Shown here in pieces: positions 9,701 to 16,017 of a stretch of DNA of 64,000 nucleotides. The stretch is taken from the NCBI RefSeq assembly GCF_014648915.1, contig NZ_BMSA01000006.1:186001-250000 (forward strand). The letters run 5' to 3'. Under the pieces are notes generated by a model that saw only the letters and a list, made by a program, of their open reading frames with translations, was not told the origin of the DNA and ran no database searches. Each line of letters begins with the position of its first letter. Positions within the stretch are counted from its first letter, which is position 1. Both the position numbers and the translations under genes were made by a program. Origin of the DNA: Streptomyces phaeofaciens. GTDB lineage: Bacteria; Actinomycetota; Actinomycetes; Streptomycetales; Streptomycetaceae.

Positions 9701-11943
9701 AGCCGAGCAGCGCCACCGCGGGTTCGGCCGTCGTCATCCAGGCCTGCGACAAGGCCGCGGCGGCGCAGCGCTGGCAGACCCTGAGCACCGGGCAGGTCAA
9801 GTACGTCACGGGCACCTCGACGAGCCTGTGCCTGTCGGCCCCGGCGTCGACGGTCGGCACCGACCTCACCCTGGCGGCCTGCAACTCGACCGTCGCGGGC
9901 CAGCTCTGGAAGCCCGCGTCCAAGACGACGTATGTCTACGACGCGATGGGCAACCGCCTGCTGGAGCGCACGAGCGCCGGCGCGATCCTGAACCTTCCCG
10001 ACACCAAGGTCTCGCTGACCACGGCCGGCAAGGTCCGTTACGTCGAGCGCACCTACGCAGGCATCGGCGGCCCGTCGGTGACCCGGTTCCGTGAGGGCGC
10101 CAACAACACGGCCGGTGTCAGCGAGCACCTGTTCGCCCAGGCGACCGACCTCAACGGCACCCCGCTGGCGGAGGTCCGCCTGGACGGCGGGATGCAGGTC
10201 CGCGTGCAGCGCAAGGACCCGTGGGGCGAGGACCGCGCGGTGAGCATGCCCATGCGCACGCACACCGGGTTCCACACGGGTGACGACGACGTGGAGACGG
10301 GCCTGACCCATATGGGCGCCCGCGAATACGATCCGGGCACGGGCCGCTTCATCTCGGCGGATCCGGTCCTGGACCAGAGCGATCCGTTGCAGGCCAACGG
10401 CTACTCGTACGCGAACAACAACCCGGTGACGCACTCGGACCCCTCGGGTCTGACGTCCTCGGCCTCCAGCTTCGACGCCTCGATCGCGGCGCTGGACGCG
10501 AAGATGGCCGAGTACCAGAAGACGCTGAACCGCTCCATCGGCGACGTGATCCTCGCGACCGGCTGGGCCGTGTTCAAGGAGTTCATCGGCTGGAACGACG
10601 TCGTCGGCTGCTTCACCCAGGGTGACCTGTGGGCGTGCGGCAGCCTCCTGATGGACGCCATCCCGTGGACCAGCGTCTTCTCCAAGGGCAAGAAGATGTG
10701 GCGCGCCTTCAAGGGCACCATGAGCGCGGTCAAGGCGTTCCGTGCGGCCAAGCGCGCCGCCGAGATCGGCATGAAGGCGGCGAAGGCGGCCAAGGCGGCG
10801 CTGATCAAGGCGAAGAAGGCGGCGGAGGCGGCCGCGGCGGAGGCCAAACGAAAGGCCCGAGCAGCCGCGAAACGCGCAGCCGAGGCGGCCAGGAAGAAGT
10901 CGCACACAGGCTCCAAGGGCGCCCGGGGCAACTCGGTCCAGGTCAAGTCCCGCACCCAGGCCCAGTCCAAGGGATCGAAGGGCGGCGGCAAGGCGGAGAA
11001 CAAGTCCGGCGGCTCCCGCAACGGCTCGGGCAAGGAGGACTCGGGCGGCGACGGCGGTGGCTCGAGCGGAGACGGCGCGAGCTGCCCGATCAACAACAGC
11101 TTCATCCCGGACACCAAGGTCCTGATGGCCGACGGCTCCACCAAGGCGATCAAGGACGTCAAGGCCGGCGACAAGGTCCTGGCGACCGACCCGAAGACGG
11201 GCGAGACCCGGGTCGAGACGGTCACCCGTGAGATCACGGGCCAGGGTGTCAAGAAGCTGGTCAAGGTCACGATCGACACCGACGGCAAGAAGGGCTCGAG
11301 AACGGCCCAGGTCACCTCGACCGCCGGTCACCCGTTCTGGGTCCCCGAACTCGGTGACTGGATCGCGGCGACCGACCTCGAGGCGGGCGAGTGGCTGCGC
11401 ACCGGCTCCGGCACGCTGGTCCAGATCACGGCCGTCGAGCGCTGGACGACGCTGGACGCGAGGGTCCACAACCTCACCGTCAGCATGCTGCACACGTACT
11501 ACGTGCTCGCAGGGGCCACGCCGGTCCTCGTGCACAACTGCGGCGAAGCGGACCCCCAGAGTGCTCCTGGCGGGAAGAACGGCCCTGACGTCAGCATCAA
11601 GACCCTGAAGATGTCGTTGGGCCGAGCGGGAATGAGTGTCTCTGACTACGACATCGTGCACGTGCCCGTGATCCGCACGTCCGGGGATGACCTGCCGGCC
11701 TACGCGAACAGCCCCATCGGTGTCGACGGGGCCCCGAAGACAGGTCCGCGCGGCCGTCCGCTCATTGAGATTTCCGACATGGGGCTCGCGGACATGGATA
11801 CAGCCGTGGTCACGCTCTTCCACGAGATCTACCATCAGCGGATGTATGTCACTCGGCCGAGAATGTTGGGCGGAAGTCATGCTGACGCCGACGAGTTCGG
11901 TGAAGCCATGCTCGCCATCTTCAAGCGCAGGACTGGACGATGA
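3721..11943 (+). CDS. Secreted Rhs/YD-repeat polymorphic toxin with ricin lectin insert, Hint domain and HEIYH metallopeptidase-like tip
   Basis: This 2740-aa protein starts at a TTG with GGGGGAAGG just upstream. Residues about 24-51 form a long signal peptide ending SALA. An acidic N-terminal region leads into an SpvB-like stretch (about 370-450) and many YD repeats (YDxxGR, YDALGR) between about 1150 and 2090. A ricin-type beta-trefoil with three QxW-like repeats (QQF, QRW, QLW) sits inside the YD region at about 1927-2066. The Rhs core runs from DPWGEDR (2166) to DPSGL (2240-2244). A hydrophobic pre-toxin segment, an Ala/Lys-rich helix (about 2350-2400) and a Hint domain (about 2455-2606, ending HNC) follow; Ser2460 stands where the catalytic Cys usually is. 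The last 130 residues carry HEIYH (2701-2705) with downstream His2720, Asp2722, Asp2724 and Glu2725, a zinc-metallopeptidase pattern. The Hint domain should release the tip. Codon use in the tip has more A/T-ending codons than upstream, suggesting an exchanged cassette. The tip activity is inferred. Confidence 0.93.
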   Translation: MAVHAVLSWCGRGSLARSPRERLVRRRTRAGVIAGLVLALNVTLLPSALAFGPDDPRTAVELEDLQETDAVPLDETLTDNLEELAGSAATDPQKAYEPAAVAEVPEASGSKAVDNLTAGGTTEVAKSTDGTMSIGVGAPEGATSAEVDALEGQWSVAAAPEADAVASGAQGFLLAVDAPDTATGDAVVSIDATKLAETYSAQWLDRLSFTLMPSCYAETPDLEECSTGIPVTTEVERTGDTVTVPLDAGDSSGSEADTGEDGASDEVVGDTDTTVDVPETLVNVTLDTADLQSVTAQSTANTAVSTDAGRVDAAVWHEDAAGAVRQIADSSGGGLLVGSSYGAGAGGDFSASPIVSAGSWTSGGSSGAFSYSYTMAAPQVPAGPTPNVTLSYNSQTSDGRTSSTNNQVSWVGEGWDYNPGAITRTFVGCAADTADANNAKHFTGDQCWGSYNAVLSLNGTTTELVRDDTTKQWRGARGENMRVELLDAADYKALTGIDGSNNGDNNGEFWRVTTDDGTQYYFGLNRLPGWTSGKPETKSVLNVPVAGNHSEDPCHAEKFADSFCDQGWRFQLDYVVDTTGNAMSLWWEKEKNAYARNMKEKPAVAYDRGGYLSHIDYGQRATTLFSAEPLGRVRFNARERCFEDPALNVACSNSNFDSKQSDRTRPWFDTPADLACATGGKCTTYAPTFWSRKRLASVDSCTQREQGVTLTEYTSDADGNETGQRNACGLEGDTDTTTSLSKVDSWGLKQSFPWNLTGEYTALWLESITRTGYAVDGSTDRLNPVSFGHNENPLPNRVKNGSSDTNPLFARLRIQDVVSEYGGRTHVDYKAPEGKCLTGADRPAIDKNHSLCYPAYWHADGELEDKRISWFHKYLVDKITEFPRLADAQDIVTTYDYATDSDAVDGALWAKSQSEFSRPKKRTWDDFRGYPLVTTTTGTTDAVGGSAASKSVTRYFRGMNDDVLADDTPEKSSDDVKRSVVTTDVTGATLATDRKAYTGMVAESLTYPDTSADTTTGWIARTVNVPDAPVRLATRNRTDGPDVISERVTLGSTSTVSKASVKGPDGSYLRTVTTETEYDPTYGLPTKVKEYGDTAVSGDESCTATSYVHNTSGTNYLIGLVARTVTTTGTSTCSTDLSSATGSTLVSASRMYYDDATSSTATPTKGLVTKTEAPTGAGTGWETANPESRTAYDSTGRVTKVTDPTGVVDTTAYTPSSGQVYRIDTVTGSKVVDGVETGFTESTTLEPGRGTTIRTTDANNRSSTYEYDPLGRAVAAWDPTQSATDDPTVKYTYNIDPKKPVSVVAESLSDNPSTAAGDGKYESSTTIYDGLGRERQTQTPAVDGGRLITDTLHNSAGQVRYTRNAYYMEGDPGTDLVVPASESLVPNATSYTYDGLGRVLTVTPVHSSYPQTGESFTNAGKTVTTTDRRTRYEYGLDHTVIRQPKGTPASRVWTDALGRTTQQDTFGDTALTEAGAVSTTYAYDLRGDMVTSTDDVGNTRTWKYDALGRVTDTTDPDAGATHTDYDAYGRVDKAIDARGQTVSYTYERLNRVEQVKVTPKGSTTSTLAQTYAYDGATGGKGQLASAVRYTDGKAYTTTIGGYTADYQPTDVTTALPPGSTAGLTADGFATQYKYTYKYNDDGQLETYTTPAAGGLDAEDVITRYNEAGLPTSVSGKDWYTSEAAYSPYGQALRSTIGEQGHRLWQENTFNESTGELLTSRLVRESATDQTVVPGSEVSKRSYAYDPSGNVLSVADKMGSATDQQCFKYDVLGQLKEAWTTPGGGACTASGKTTAEPVYSDGKVNVSSNNDGYWQSYDYDALGNRTRKTVYKADPTFTSGVRDTGGDVVTDYAYGTSDTAKNDQPHTLTSSTTSSRTAANVAVTTRSTQTYDAAGGMETRSTGGDTAQTLTWTWDGKVESVTGFGTDGSGAWIGAGDLCMDLSGGTTAAGTAIQIYVCNGNKSQQFRLKATDTDNNGTVEDATIGQLMVGGQCLQPSSATAGSAVVIQACDKAAAAQRWQTLSTGQVKYVTGTSTSLCLSAPASTVGTDLTLAACNSTVAGQLWKPASKTTYVYDAMGNRLLERTSAGAILNLPDTKVSLTTAGKVRYVERTYAGIGGPSVTRFREGANNTAGVSEHLFAQATDLNGTPLAEVRLDGGMQVRVQRKDPWGEDRAVSMPMRTHTGFHTGDDDVETGLTHMGAREYDPGTGRFISADPVLDQSDPLQANGYSYANNNPVTHSDPSGLTSSASSFDASIAALDAKMAEYQKTLNRSIGDVILATGWAVFKEFIGWNDVVGCFTQGDLWACGSLLMDAIPWTSVFSKGKKMWRAFKGTMSAVKAFRAAKRAAEIGMKAAKAAKAALIKAKKAAEAAAAEAKRKARAAAKRAAEAARKKSHTGSKGARGNSVQVKSRTQAQSKGSKGGGKAENKSGGSRNGSGKEDSGGDGGGSSGDGASCPINNSFIPDTKVLMADGSTKAIKDVKAGDKVLATDPKTGETRVETVTREITGQGVKKLVKVTIDTDGKKGSRTAQVTSTAGHPFWVPELGDWIAATDLEAGEWLRTGSGTLVQITAVERWTTLDARVHNLTVSMLHTYYVLAGATPVLVHNCGEADPQSAPGGKNGPDVSIKTLKMSLGRAGMSVSDYDIVHVPVIRTSGDDLPAYANSPIGVDGAPKTGPRGRPLIEISDMGLADMDTAVVTLFHEIYHQRMYVTRPRMLGGSHADADEFGEAMLAIFKRRTGR

Positions 11944-12305
11944 GCCGGATGACGCGATTCACGTCCCAGGAAGTCGAAGCCATCGGGCAGGGCAGAAAGT
12001 TTCTTCAGGATCAGTCGGAGTGGCTTTGTTCCGCGTGCGGAGAGGTCTCGGTCCGCACCTACCTCAGAGAGACGCGGCGCGCGAATCGACCTGCTCTGAT
12101 CAACTACACCTGGTGTGCGGCCTGTCGCAGGATGACCGAATCGTCAGGTCCCATGCCGCCCGGTTTGATCATCTCCGATCAATGGCGAGAGGTGGACCCC
12201 GTGGCCTGGGCGGAGTTCGACACGAGCCTGTCCAAGCTGTTCGCCAGGCTCGACCGGCTGTGGCAGGACGGTGTGCTGCCACAAAGCTTCTCCTGGACGC
12301 GGTAG
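11940..12305 (+). CDS. Putative immunity protein to the Rhs toxin tip (two CxxC pairs)
   Basis: The 121-aa frame starts at an ATG that overlaps the Rhs stop codon (ATGA), so the two are translationally coupled. It has a CSAC pair near residue 30 and a CAAC pair near residue 57, spaced like a small zinc ribbon, and a C-terminal helical half rich in Trp and Leu. There is no signal peptide or membrane segment, so the product should be cytoplasmic, as expected for a protein that neutralises a toxin inside the producer. I do not recognise a named family. The immunity role is inferred only from position and overlap with a polymorphic toxin. Codon use is less G/C-biased at third positions than in neighbouring core genes, matching the toxin tip. 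Confidence 0.75.
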   Translation: MSRMTRFTSQEVEAIGQGRKFLQDQSEWLCSACGEVSVRTYLRETRRANRPALINYTWCAACRRMTESSGPMPPGLIISDQWREVDPVAWAEFDTSLSKLFARLDRLWQDGVLPQSFSWTR

Positions 12306-12346
12306 CAGAGCGACGCGTCGATCGGCTGGGGCGGGCCCTGAGGCGG

Positions 12347-12562
12347 TTACCGGGTCTGCTCGGTCAGCGCCTCGGTGCGTATGCCCGCCAGGAGGTGGGC
12401 GAGGGCGGCGCGGGTGGTCGTGAGGACCATGGCCGGGGTGTCGCTCTCGCGGACGTGGAGGGTGGTGGGGGTGGAGGTGAGTTCGAGGCAGTTGTTGCCG
12501 TCGGAGCCGCCTGAGAAGGAGGACTTTTGCCACTTGCAGAGGGTGGTCACAGCGCGCCTCAC
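12347..12562 (-). CDS. DUF397 domain protein
   Basis: This 71-aa protein has the family signature WQKSSFSGGSDGNNCLEL near its N-terminus and a VRESDTP segment, followed by a helical tail (ALAHLLAGI). The GTG start overlaps the stop of the upstream XRE gene (GTGA), so the pair is co-translated. DUF397 proteins in Streptomyces are partners of XRE-DUF5753 regulators (Scr1/Scr2, WhiJ-type pairs), where the small protein is thought to modulate the regulator. It converges on the immunity gene, with about 40 bp between stops. Confidence 0.9.
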   Translation of the reverse strand: MRRAVTTLCKWQKSSFSGGSDGNNCLELTSTPTTLHVRESDTPAMVLTTTRAALAHLLAGIRTEALTEQTR

Positions 12563-13410
12563 AGCTCCTTCGCCAGCCTGCTGATGAAGTCGCGCGACCG
12601 TTCGGGGTCCAGCGACTCCGCCTCCAGCTTACGGAAGAGCGTTCGAAGGGCGCCGAGCTGAGCTTCGGAGTCGACAAGGGCTGTTCCCTCGGGCCCGTCA
12701 CGCTGCGCGGAATCCAGCTTGGGTACGGCACCACCCGTCAGAGTCATGGTGTTCCAGGCTCCTGCGAAGCCGTCCCGGTCGAAGGGGATCACCCGCACGC
12801 TGACGTGGTCCGCCTCGGACAGCTCCAGCATGTGGGTGAGTTGGGCCCGGGCGGCAGCTCGGTCGCCGGTCCTGATGCGCAGCGCCGCTTCGTGGATGAC
12901 CGTCTCGTACGGGACGGGCTCCGGACGCTCGATGATCACTTTCCGCTGCATCCGATGATGAACGCGCAATTCCAAGTCCCTGTCGGGCAGGGCCGGGACC
13001 CGGTACGCGAACACCGCCCGCGCGTAATCCTCCGTCTGGAGAAGTCCGGGAATGTGCAGGCACTCCACGTCGGCCCGGTAGGTGGCGTGGTGCTCCAACT
13101 CTGCGAGGTCCAGGAACGCCGAGGGCAAGTGGCCTCGGTATTCCTCCCACCAGCCGCGTGTTCGATCGGTCGCCATCGCCACCAGCGCGTCGATGAACGC
13201 ATCGTCCATGCAGGCATAGTGCGCGGCCAGGCTCCGCAGGCGCTTCTCACTCACGCCGGAGTGGCCGTACTCGATCTGGTTGATCTGCGTGGAGCTCACG
13301 CCGAGCAGGGCCGCCGCCTCCCGGGCCTTGAGGCCGGCTGCCTCGCGGAGCCTGCGTAGCTCGGTGGCCAATCGCACCTGACGTGCCGTCGGCTCGCGCC
13401 TCAGTCCCAT
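12559..13410 (-). CDS. XRE-family helix-turn-helix regulator with DUF5753 domain
   Basis: This is a 283-aa cytoplasmic regulator. Residues about 13-68 form an XRE helix-turn-helix (LRRLREAAGLKAREAAALLGVS, then QINQIEYG). The rest is the DUF5753 ligand or partner domain, with the typical HIPGLLQTEDYARAVF stretch. The ATG follows GAGAGG by about 6 nt. The gene is followed, with a 4-bp overlap, by its DUF397 partner, and diverges from an ATPase gene at 13610. This three-gene set (XRE, DUF397, GHKL ATPase) is one of many such sets in Streptomyces genomes linked to development and antibiotic control (WhiJ, AbaA-like loci). The target genes cannot be read from sequence, apart from likely autoregulation at 13478-13495. 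Confidence 0.92.
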   Translation of the reverse strand: MGLRREPTARQVRLATELRRLREAAGLKAREAAALLGVSSTQINQIEYGHSGVSEKRLRSLAAHYACMDDAFIDALVAMATDRTRGWWEEYRGHLPSAFLDLAELEHHATYRADVECLHIPGLLQTEDYARAVFAYRVPALPDRDLELRVHHRMQRKVIIERPEPVPYETVIHEAALRIRTGDRAAARAQLTHMLELSEADHVSVRVIPFDRDGFAGAWNTMTLTGGAVPKLDSAQRDGPEGTALVDSEAQLGALRTLFRKLEAESLDPERSRDFISRLAKEL

Positions 13411-13471
13411 GGGTCGCCTCTCAACACGCCGGTGAGCGCTACTCGTTCGAGGGCAAGATTACGGGATCGGC

Positions 13472-13501
13472 TTGCTCGACCTAGAAATCCAGGTCTACCG
13501 T
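13472..13501 (+). promoter_or_regulatory. Candidate promoter and dyad operator between XRE and ATPase genes
   Basis: TTGCTC (13472-13477) and TACCGT (13496-13501) flank an 18-bp spacer that is itself a dyad, GACCT-8-AGGTC (13478-13495). It lies in the 199-bp divergent gap upstream of the rightward ATPase gene. A repressor bound here would block the promoter, so autoregulation by the adjacent XRE protein is plausible. No footprint data; pattern only. Confidence 0.35.
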
Positions 13502-13609
13502 CGGTGACGCGACGTACACGCTGCGGAAGCGCACCGCCCCGTCCTGCCATGACGGCTGCGGCACTGCCACCGCGCCCCAGGACCATCACCCCTCACACGG
13601 AGTCGACGT

Positions 13610-14011
13610 ATGCCCGAAAGCTGGGAGTACACCCTTCACATCCCCCATGACCCCCGCGCCGTCACCGTCTGCCGCCGCACCCTCCGCCTGATCCTCGCCC
13701 TGCACCGCCTGACCCACCTCGCCGACACCGCAGAGCTGCTCACCTCCGAGCTGGTCTCCAACGCGGTACTGCACACCAAGGGCCCGGCCGCCCTCCGGAT
13801 CCGGTACCGGGAAGGGGTGCTCCAGATCGGCGCCTGGGACGCCGACCCCCAACCTCCCGAGCCCCCGGGAAAGTTCGGCGAACTCACCGACGCCGAGAAC
13901 GGCCGCGGCTTCGCCCTCGTGCGGGCCAACTCGGACCTGTGGGGTTGGCAGCCGCTCTCCCGGCTGGGCCGTCGCGGCAAGCTGGTCTGGTGCGAACTGA
14001 ACGCGGCGTAG
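13610..14011 (+). CDS. RsbW-like GHKL ATPase (anti-sigma / regulatory kinase fold)
   Basis: This 133-aa protein is a single HATPase_c_2 domain. The N-box SELVSNAVLH is at about residues 46-55, the G1-like GAWDADP at about 75-81, and the G2 GRGFALVRANSDLWGW at about 99-114. There are no membrane segments or phospho-acceptor domain. Such stand-alone ATPases occur beside XRE/DUF397 pairs in Streptomyces and resemble the anti-sigma factors RsbW and SpoIIAB. The ATG was chosen because it starts the conserved fold and follows a CACGGAG element by about 9 nt. Whether it phosphorylates an anti-anti-sigma factor or only binds nucleotide cannot be told from sequence. Confidence 0.9.
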   Translation: MPESWEYTLHIPHDPRAVTVCRRTLRLILALHRLTHLADTAELLTSELVSNAVLHTKGPAALRIRYREGVLQIGAWDADPQPPEPPGKFGELTDAENGRGFALVRANSDLWGWQPLSRLGRRGKLVWCELNAA

Positions 14012-14044
14012 CTCGTTGATCTCGTCGGACAGAAAGGAGAGCCG

Positions 14045-14968
14045 ATGGTCGGCTCGTCGCACGAGGCGCTGCACCGGATCTTTCAGAAGGATCCCGCGCT
14101 GCTGACCCGTGCCTTACAACAGGTGTTGGGCATTGCCTTTCCCACGCCGTACGAGTTCGCCGGCATGAACGTCGACCTCACCGAGATCGAGCCCGTCGAA
14201 CGGCGGGTGGACACGCTGCTGCGAGCGGAGACCGACGAGGGCGCCTATCTCCTGGTTGTGGAGTCGCAGGGCAAACCGGACGAGAGGAAGCGCGGCAGCT
14301 GGCCGTACTACCTCAGCTACCTCCACGAGAAGTACCGGTGCGAACCGGTCCTCATCGTCGTCACCCAGAGCAGCGCCACCGCCCGCTGGGCGGCGCAGCC
14401 CATTCACCTCGGCGTACGCGGTACTCCGTCGCTGACGGTGCGGCCCTTCGTGCTGGGGCCGGACAACGTGCCGGTGATCGCCACCGAGAGAGAGGCCAGA
14501 CAGGACCCGACCCTCGCCGTGCTCTCGGCCATGACGCACGGCCGGGGGCGGCAGGCCCCCGCCATACTGGAATCGCTGGCAGCCGCCTTGCGGACCATCG
14601 ACCGCGACACCGCAGCGGTCCTCGTGCAGTTCGTCGACTCGTGCCTGGCGAATGACCAGGTCCGGCAGATGTGGAGGGACCTGATGACAGCGATGCAGTA
14701 CTTCTGGCGACACCCGCTCGCCGAGGAGGTACGAGAGGAAGGCCGGGAGGAGGGACGGGAGGAAGGCCGGGAGGAGGGACGGGAGGAAGGTCGGGTCAAG
14801 GACCGGGCCGAGATGATTCTGCGGATCCTCGAGTGGCGTGGCATCGCCGTGCCGGACGACGTCCGAGCCCGCGTCGAAGCCTGCACCGATTTCGACCGGC
14901 TCGCCGTCTGGTCCGAGCGCGCGGTCCACGCGACCAGTGCGACCGACGTCTTCGACGCCGGCGAGTAG
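14045..14968 (+). CDS. Rpn/YhgA-like putative nuclease (PD-(D/E)XK-type)
   Basis: This 307-aa protein begins with the family start SSHEALHRIFQKDPALLTRALQ. It has a nuclease-like core with DTLLRAE and YLLVVESQGKPD (about residues 58-80); the acidic residues and the E-x-Q pattern fit the PD-(D/E)XK active site of the Rpn (recombination-promoting nuclease) and transposase_31 families. The C-terminal half is helical. At residues 231-250 it carries a repeat of four-residue EEGR units, typical of this family, encoded by a near-perfect DNA repeat. An AGGAGA element precedes the ATG by about 3 nt. Members are often annotated as transposases, but here no terminal repeats are visible, so a fixed chromosomal nuclease is more likely. 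Confidence 0.82.
   Translation: MVGSSHEALHRIFQKDPALLTRALQQVLGIAFPTPYEFAGMNVDLTEIEPVERRVDTLLRAETDEGAYLLVVESQGKPDERKRGSWPYYLSYLHEKYRCEPVLIVVTQSSATARWAAQPIHLGVRGTPSLTVRPFVLGPDNVPVIATEREARQDPTLAVLSAMTHGRGRQAPAILESLAAALRTIDRDTAAVLVQFVDSCLANDQVRQMWRDLMTAMQYFWRHPLAEEVREEGREEGREEGREEGREEGRVKDRAEMILRILEWRGIAVPDDVRARVEACTDFDRLAVWSERAVHATSATDVFDAGE
14735..14794 (+). repeat. In-frame 24-bp tandem repeat in the Rpn-like gene
   Basis: Two identical 24-bp units (14735-14758 and 14759-14782) are followed by a half unit (14783-14794) with one change. Each unit encodes EEGREEGR. Because 24 and 12 are multiples of three, slippage would change length without breaking the frame. Confidence 0.85.
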
Positions 14969-14988
14969 CCCACCGCGGGTGCCGGAGT

Positions 14989-15948
14989 TCAGCCCAGCAC
15001 CCGCATCGGCGACCCCTCCAGATACGCCCGGATGCCGTCCACCGCCTGCCCGTAGTACCGCTCGTAGTTCGCCCGCGACACGTACCCCAGATGCGGAGTC
15101 GCCAGCAGACGGGGAGCCGTCCGCATCGGATGGTCCGCCGGCAGCGGCTCCACGTCGAAGACGTCCACCCCCGCCCCCGCGATCCGCCCCTCCCGCAACG
15201 CCGTCACCAGCGCGTCCTGGTCGACGATCGCCGCGCGCGAGGTGTTCACCAGGTAGGCCGTCGGCTTCATCAGGGCCAGTTCGGCGGCGCCGATCAGTCC
15301 CCGGGTGCGGTCGCCCAGCGCCAGGTGCACGGACACGAAGTCGCTCCCCGCCAGCAGTTCCTCCTTCGAGGAGGCGAGCCGTACGCCCACCTCCTCCGTC
15401 CGCTCCACCGTCAGGTTCTGGCTCCACGCGCTCACCTCCATGCCGAAGGCCGGCCCCACCCGGGCCACCAGGGCGCCGATCTTCCCCAGGCCCAGGAGCC
15501 CGAGCCGCCGCCCGTGCAGATCGGCGCCGACCGTGGACTGCCAGGGCCCGCCCGACCGCAGCGCGGTGCTCTCCTCGACCAGCCCCCGCGCCAGCCCCAG
15601 CAACAGCGCCCAGGTCAGCTCGACCGGCGGGGTCGACGAACTGGCCGTACCGCACACCGTCACACCGTTCGCCCGCGCCGCCGCGTAGTCGATCACCGAG
15701 TTCCGCATGCCGGAGGCGACGAGCAGCCGCAGCCGGGGGAGCCGGTCGAGCAGCGACGCGGGGAAGGGGACCCGTTCCCGCAGGGTCACCACACAGTCGA
15801 AGCCGGCCAGGGCCGCCACCAGCTCGTCCTCCGTCCTGAAGTGCTCGGTGAAGGAGACCACCTCCACCTCCCCGCCCAGCGAGGACCAGTCGGCGAAGGC
15901 CGTCGCCACGTTCTGGAAGTCGTCGAGTACGGCACAGCGGAAGGGCAC
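14989..15948 (-). CDS. D-isomer-specific 2-hydroxyacid dehydrogenase
   Basis: This is a 319-aa NAD(P)-dependent dehydrogenase of the phosphoglycerate/glyoxylate reductase superfamily. The nucleotide-binding segment LGLLGLGKIGALVARVG carries GxGxxG at about residues 149-155. Downstream are the family's NTSRAAIVDQDALVTALREG segment and a terminal ATPHLGY with the catalytic His; the catalytic Arg/Glu region is around LALGDRT and GVDVFDVEPLP. The GTG start at 15948 has GAGGAG 6 nt upstream; the frame extends further but has no coding character there. The exact substrate is unknown. It stands alone, divergent from the DUF3052 gene across 69 bp. Confidence 0.92.
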   Translation of the reverse strand: MPFRCAVLDDFQNVATAFADWSSLGGEVEVVSFTEHFRTEDELVAALAGFDCVVTLRERVPFPASLLDRLPRLRLLVASGMRNSVIDYAAARANGVTVCGTASSSTPPVELTWALLLGLARGLVEESTALRSGGPWQSTVGADLHGRRLGLLGLGKIGALVARVGPAFGMEVSAWSQNLTVERTEEVGVRLASSKEELLAGSDFVSVHLALGDRTRGLIGAAELALMKPTAYLVNTSRAAIVDQDALVTALREGRIAGAGVDVFDVEPLPADHPMRTAPRLLATPHLGYVSRANYERYYGQAVDGIRAYLEGSPMRVLG

Positions 15949-16017
15949 GGTGTTCTCCTCCGGGCGCGGTGCCCTCCTCCGGGTGAGGCGGGTCCCAGGC
16001 GAGGCTACGGTGGAACG

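Noticed and set aside
11083..11541. Intein within the Rhs gene
   Set aside because: The Hint domain has no endonuclease, and the flanks are not two halves of a known protein; the pretoxin-Hint role fits better.
14045..14968. Active transposon or insertion sequence
   Set aside because: The gene is Rpn-like, but no inverted terminal repeats or target duplications were seen around it.
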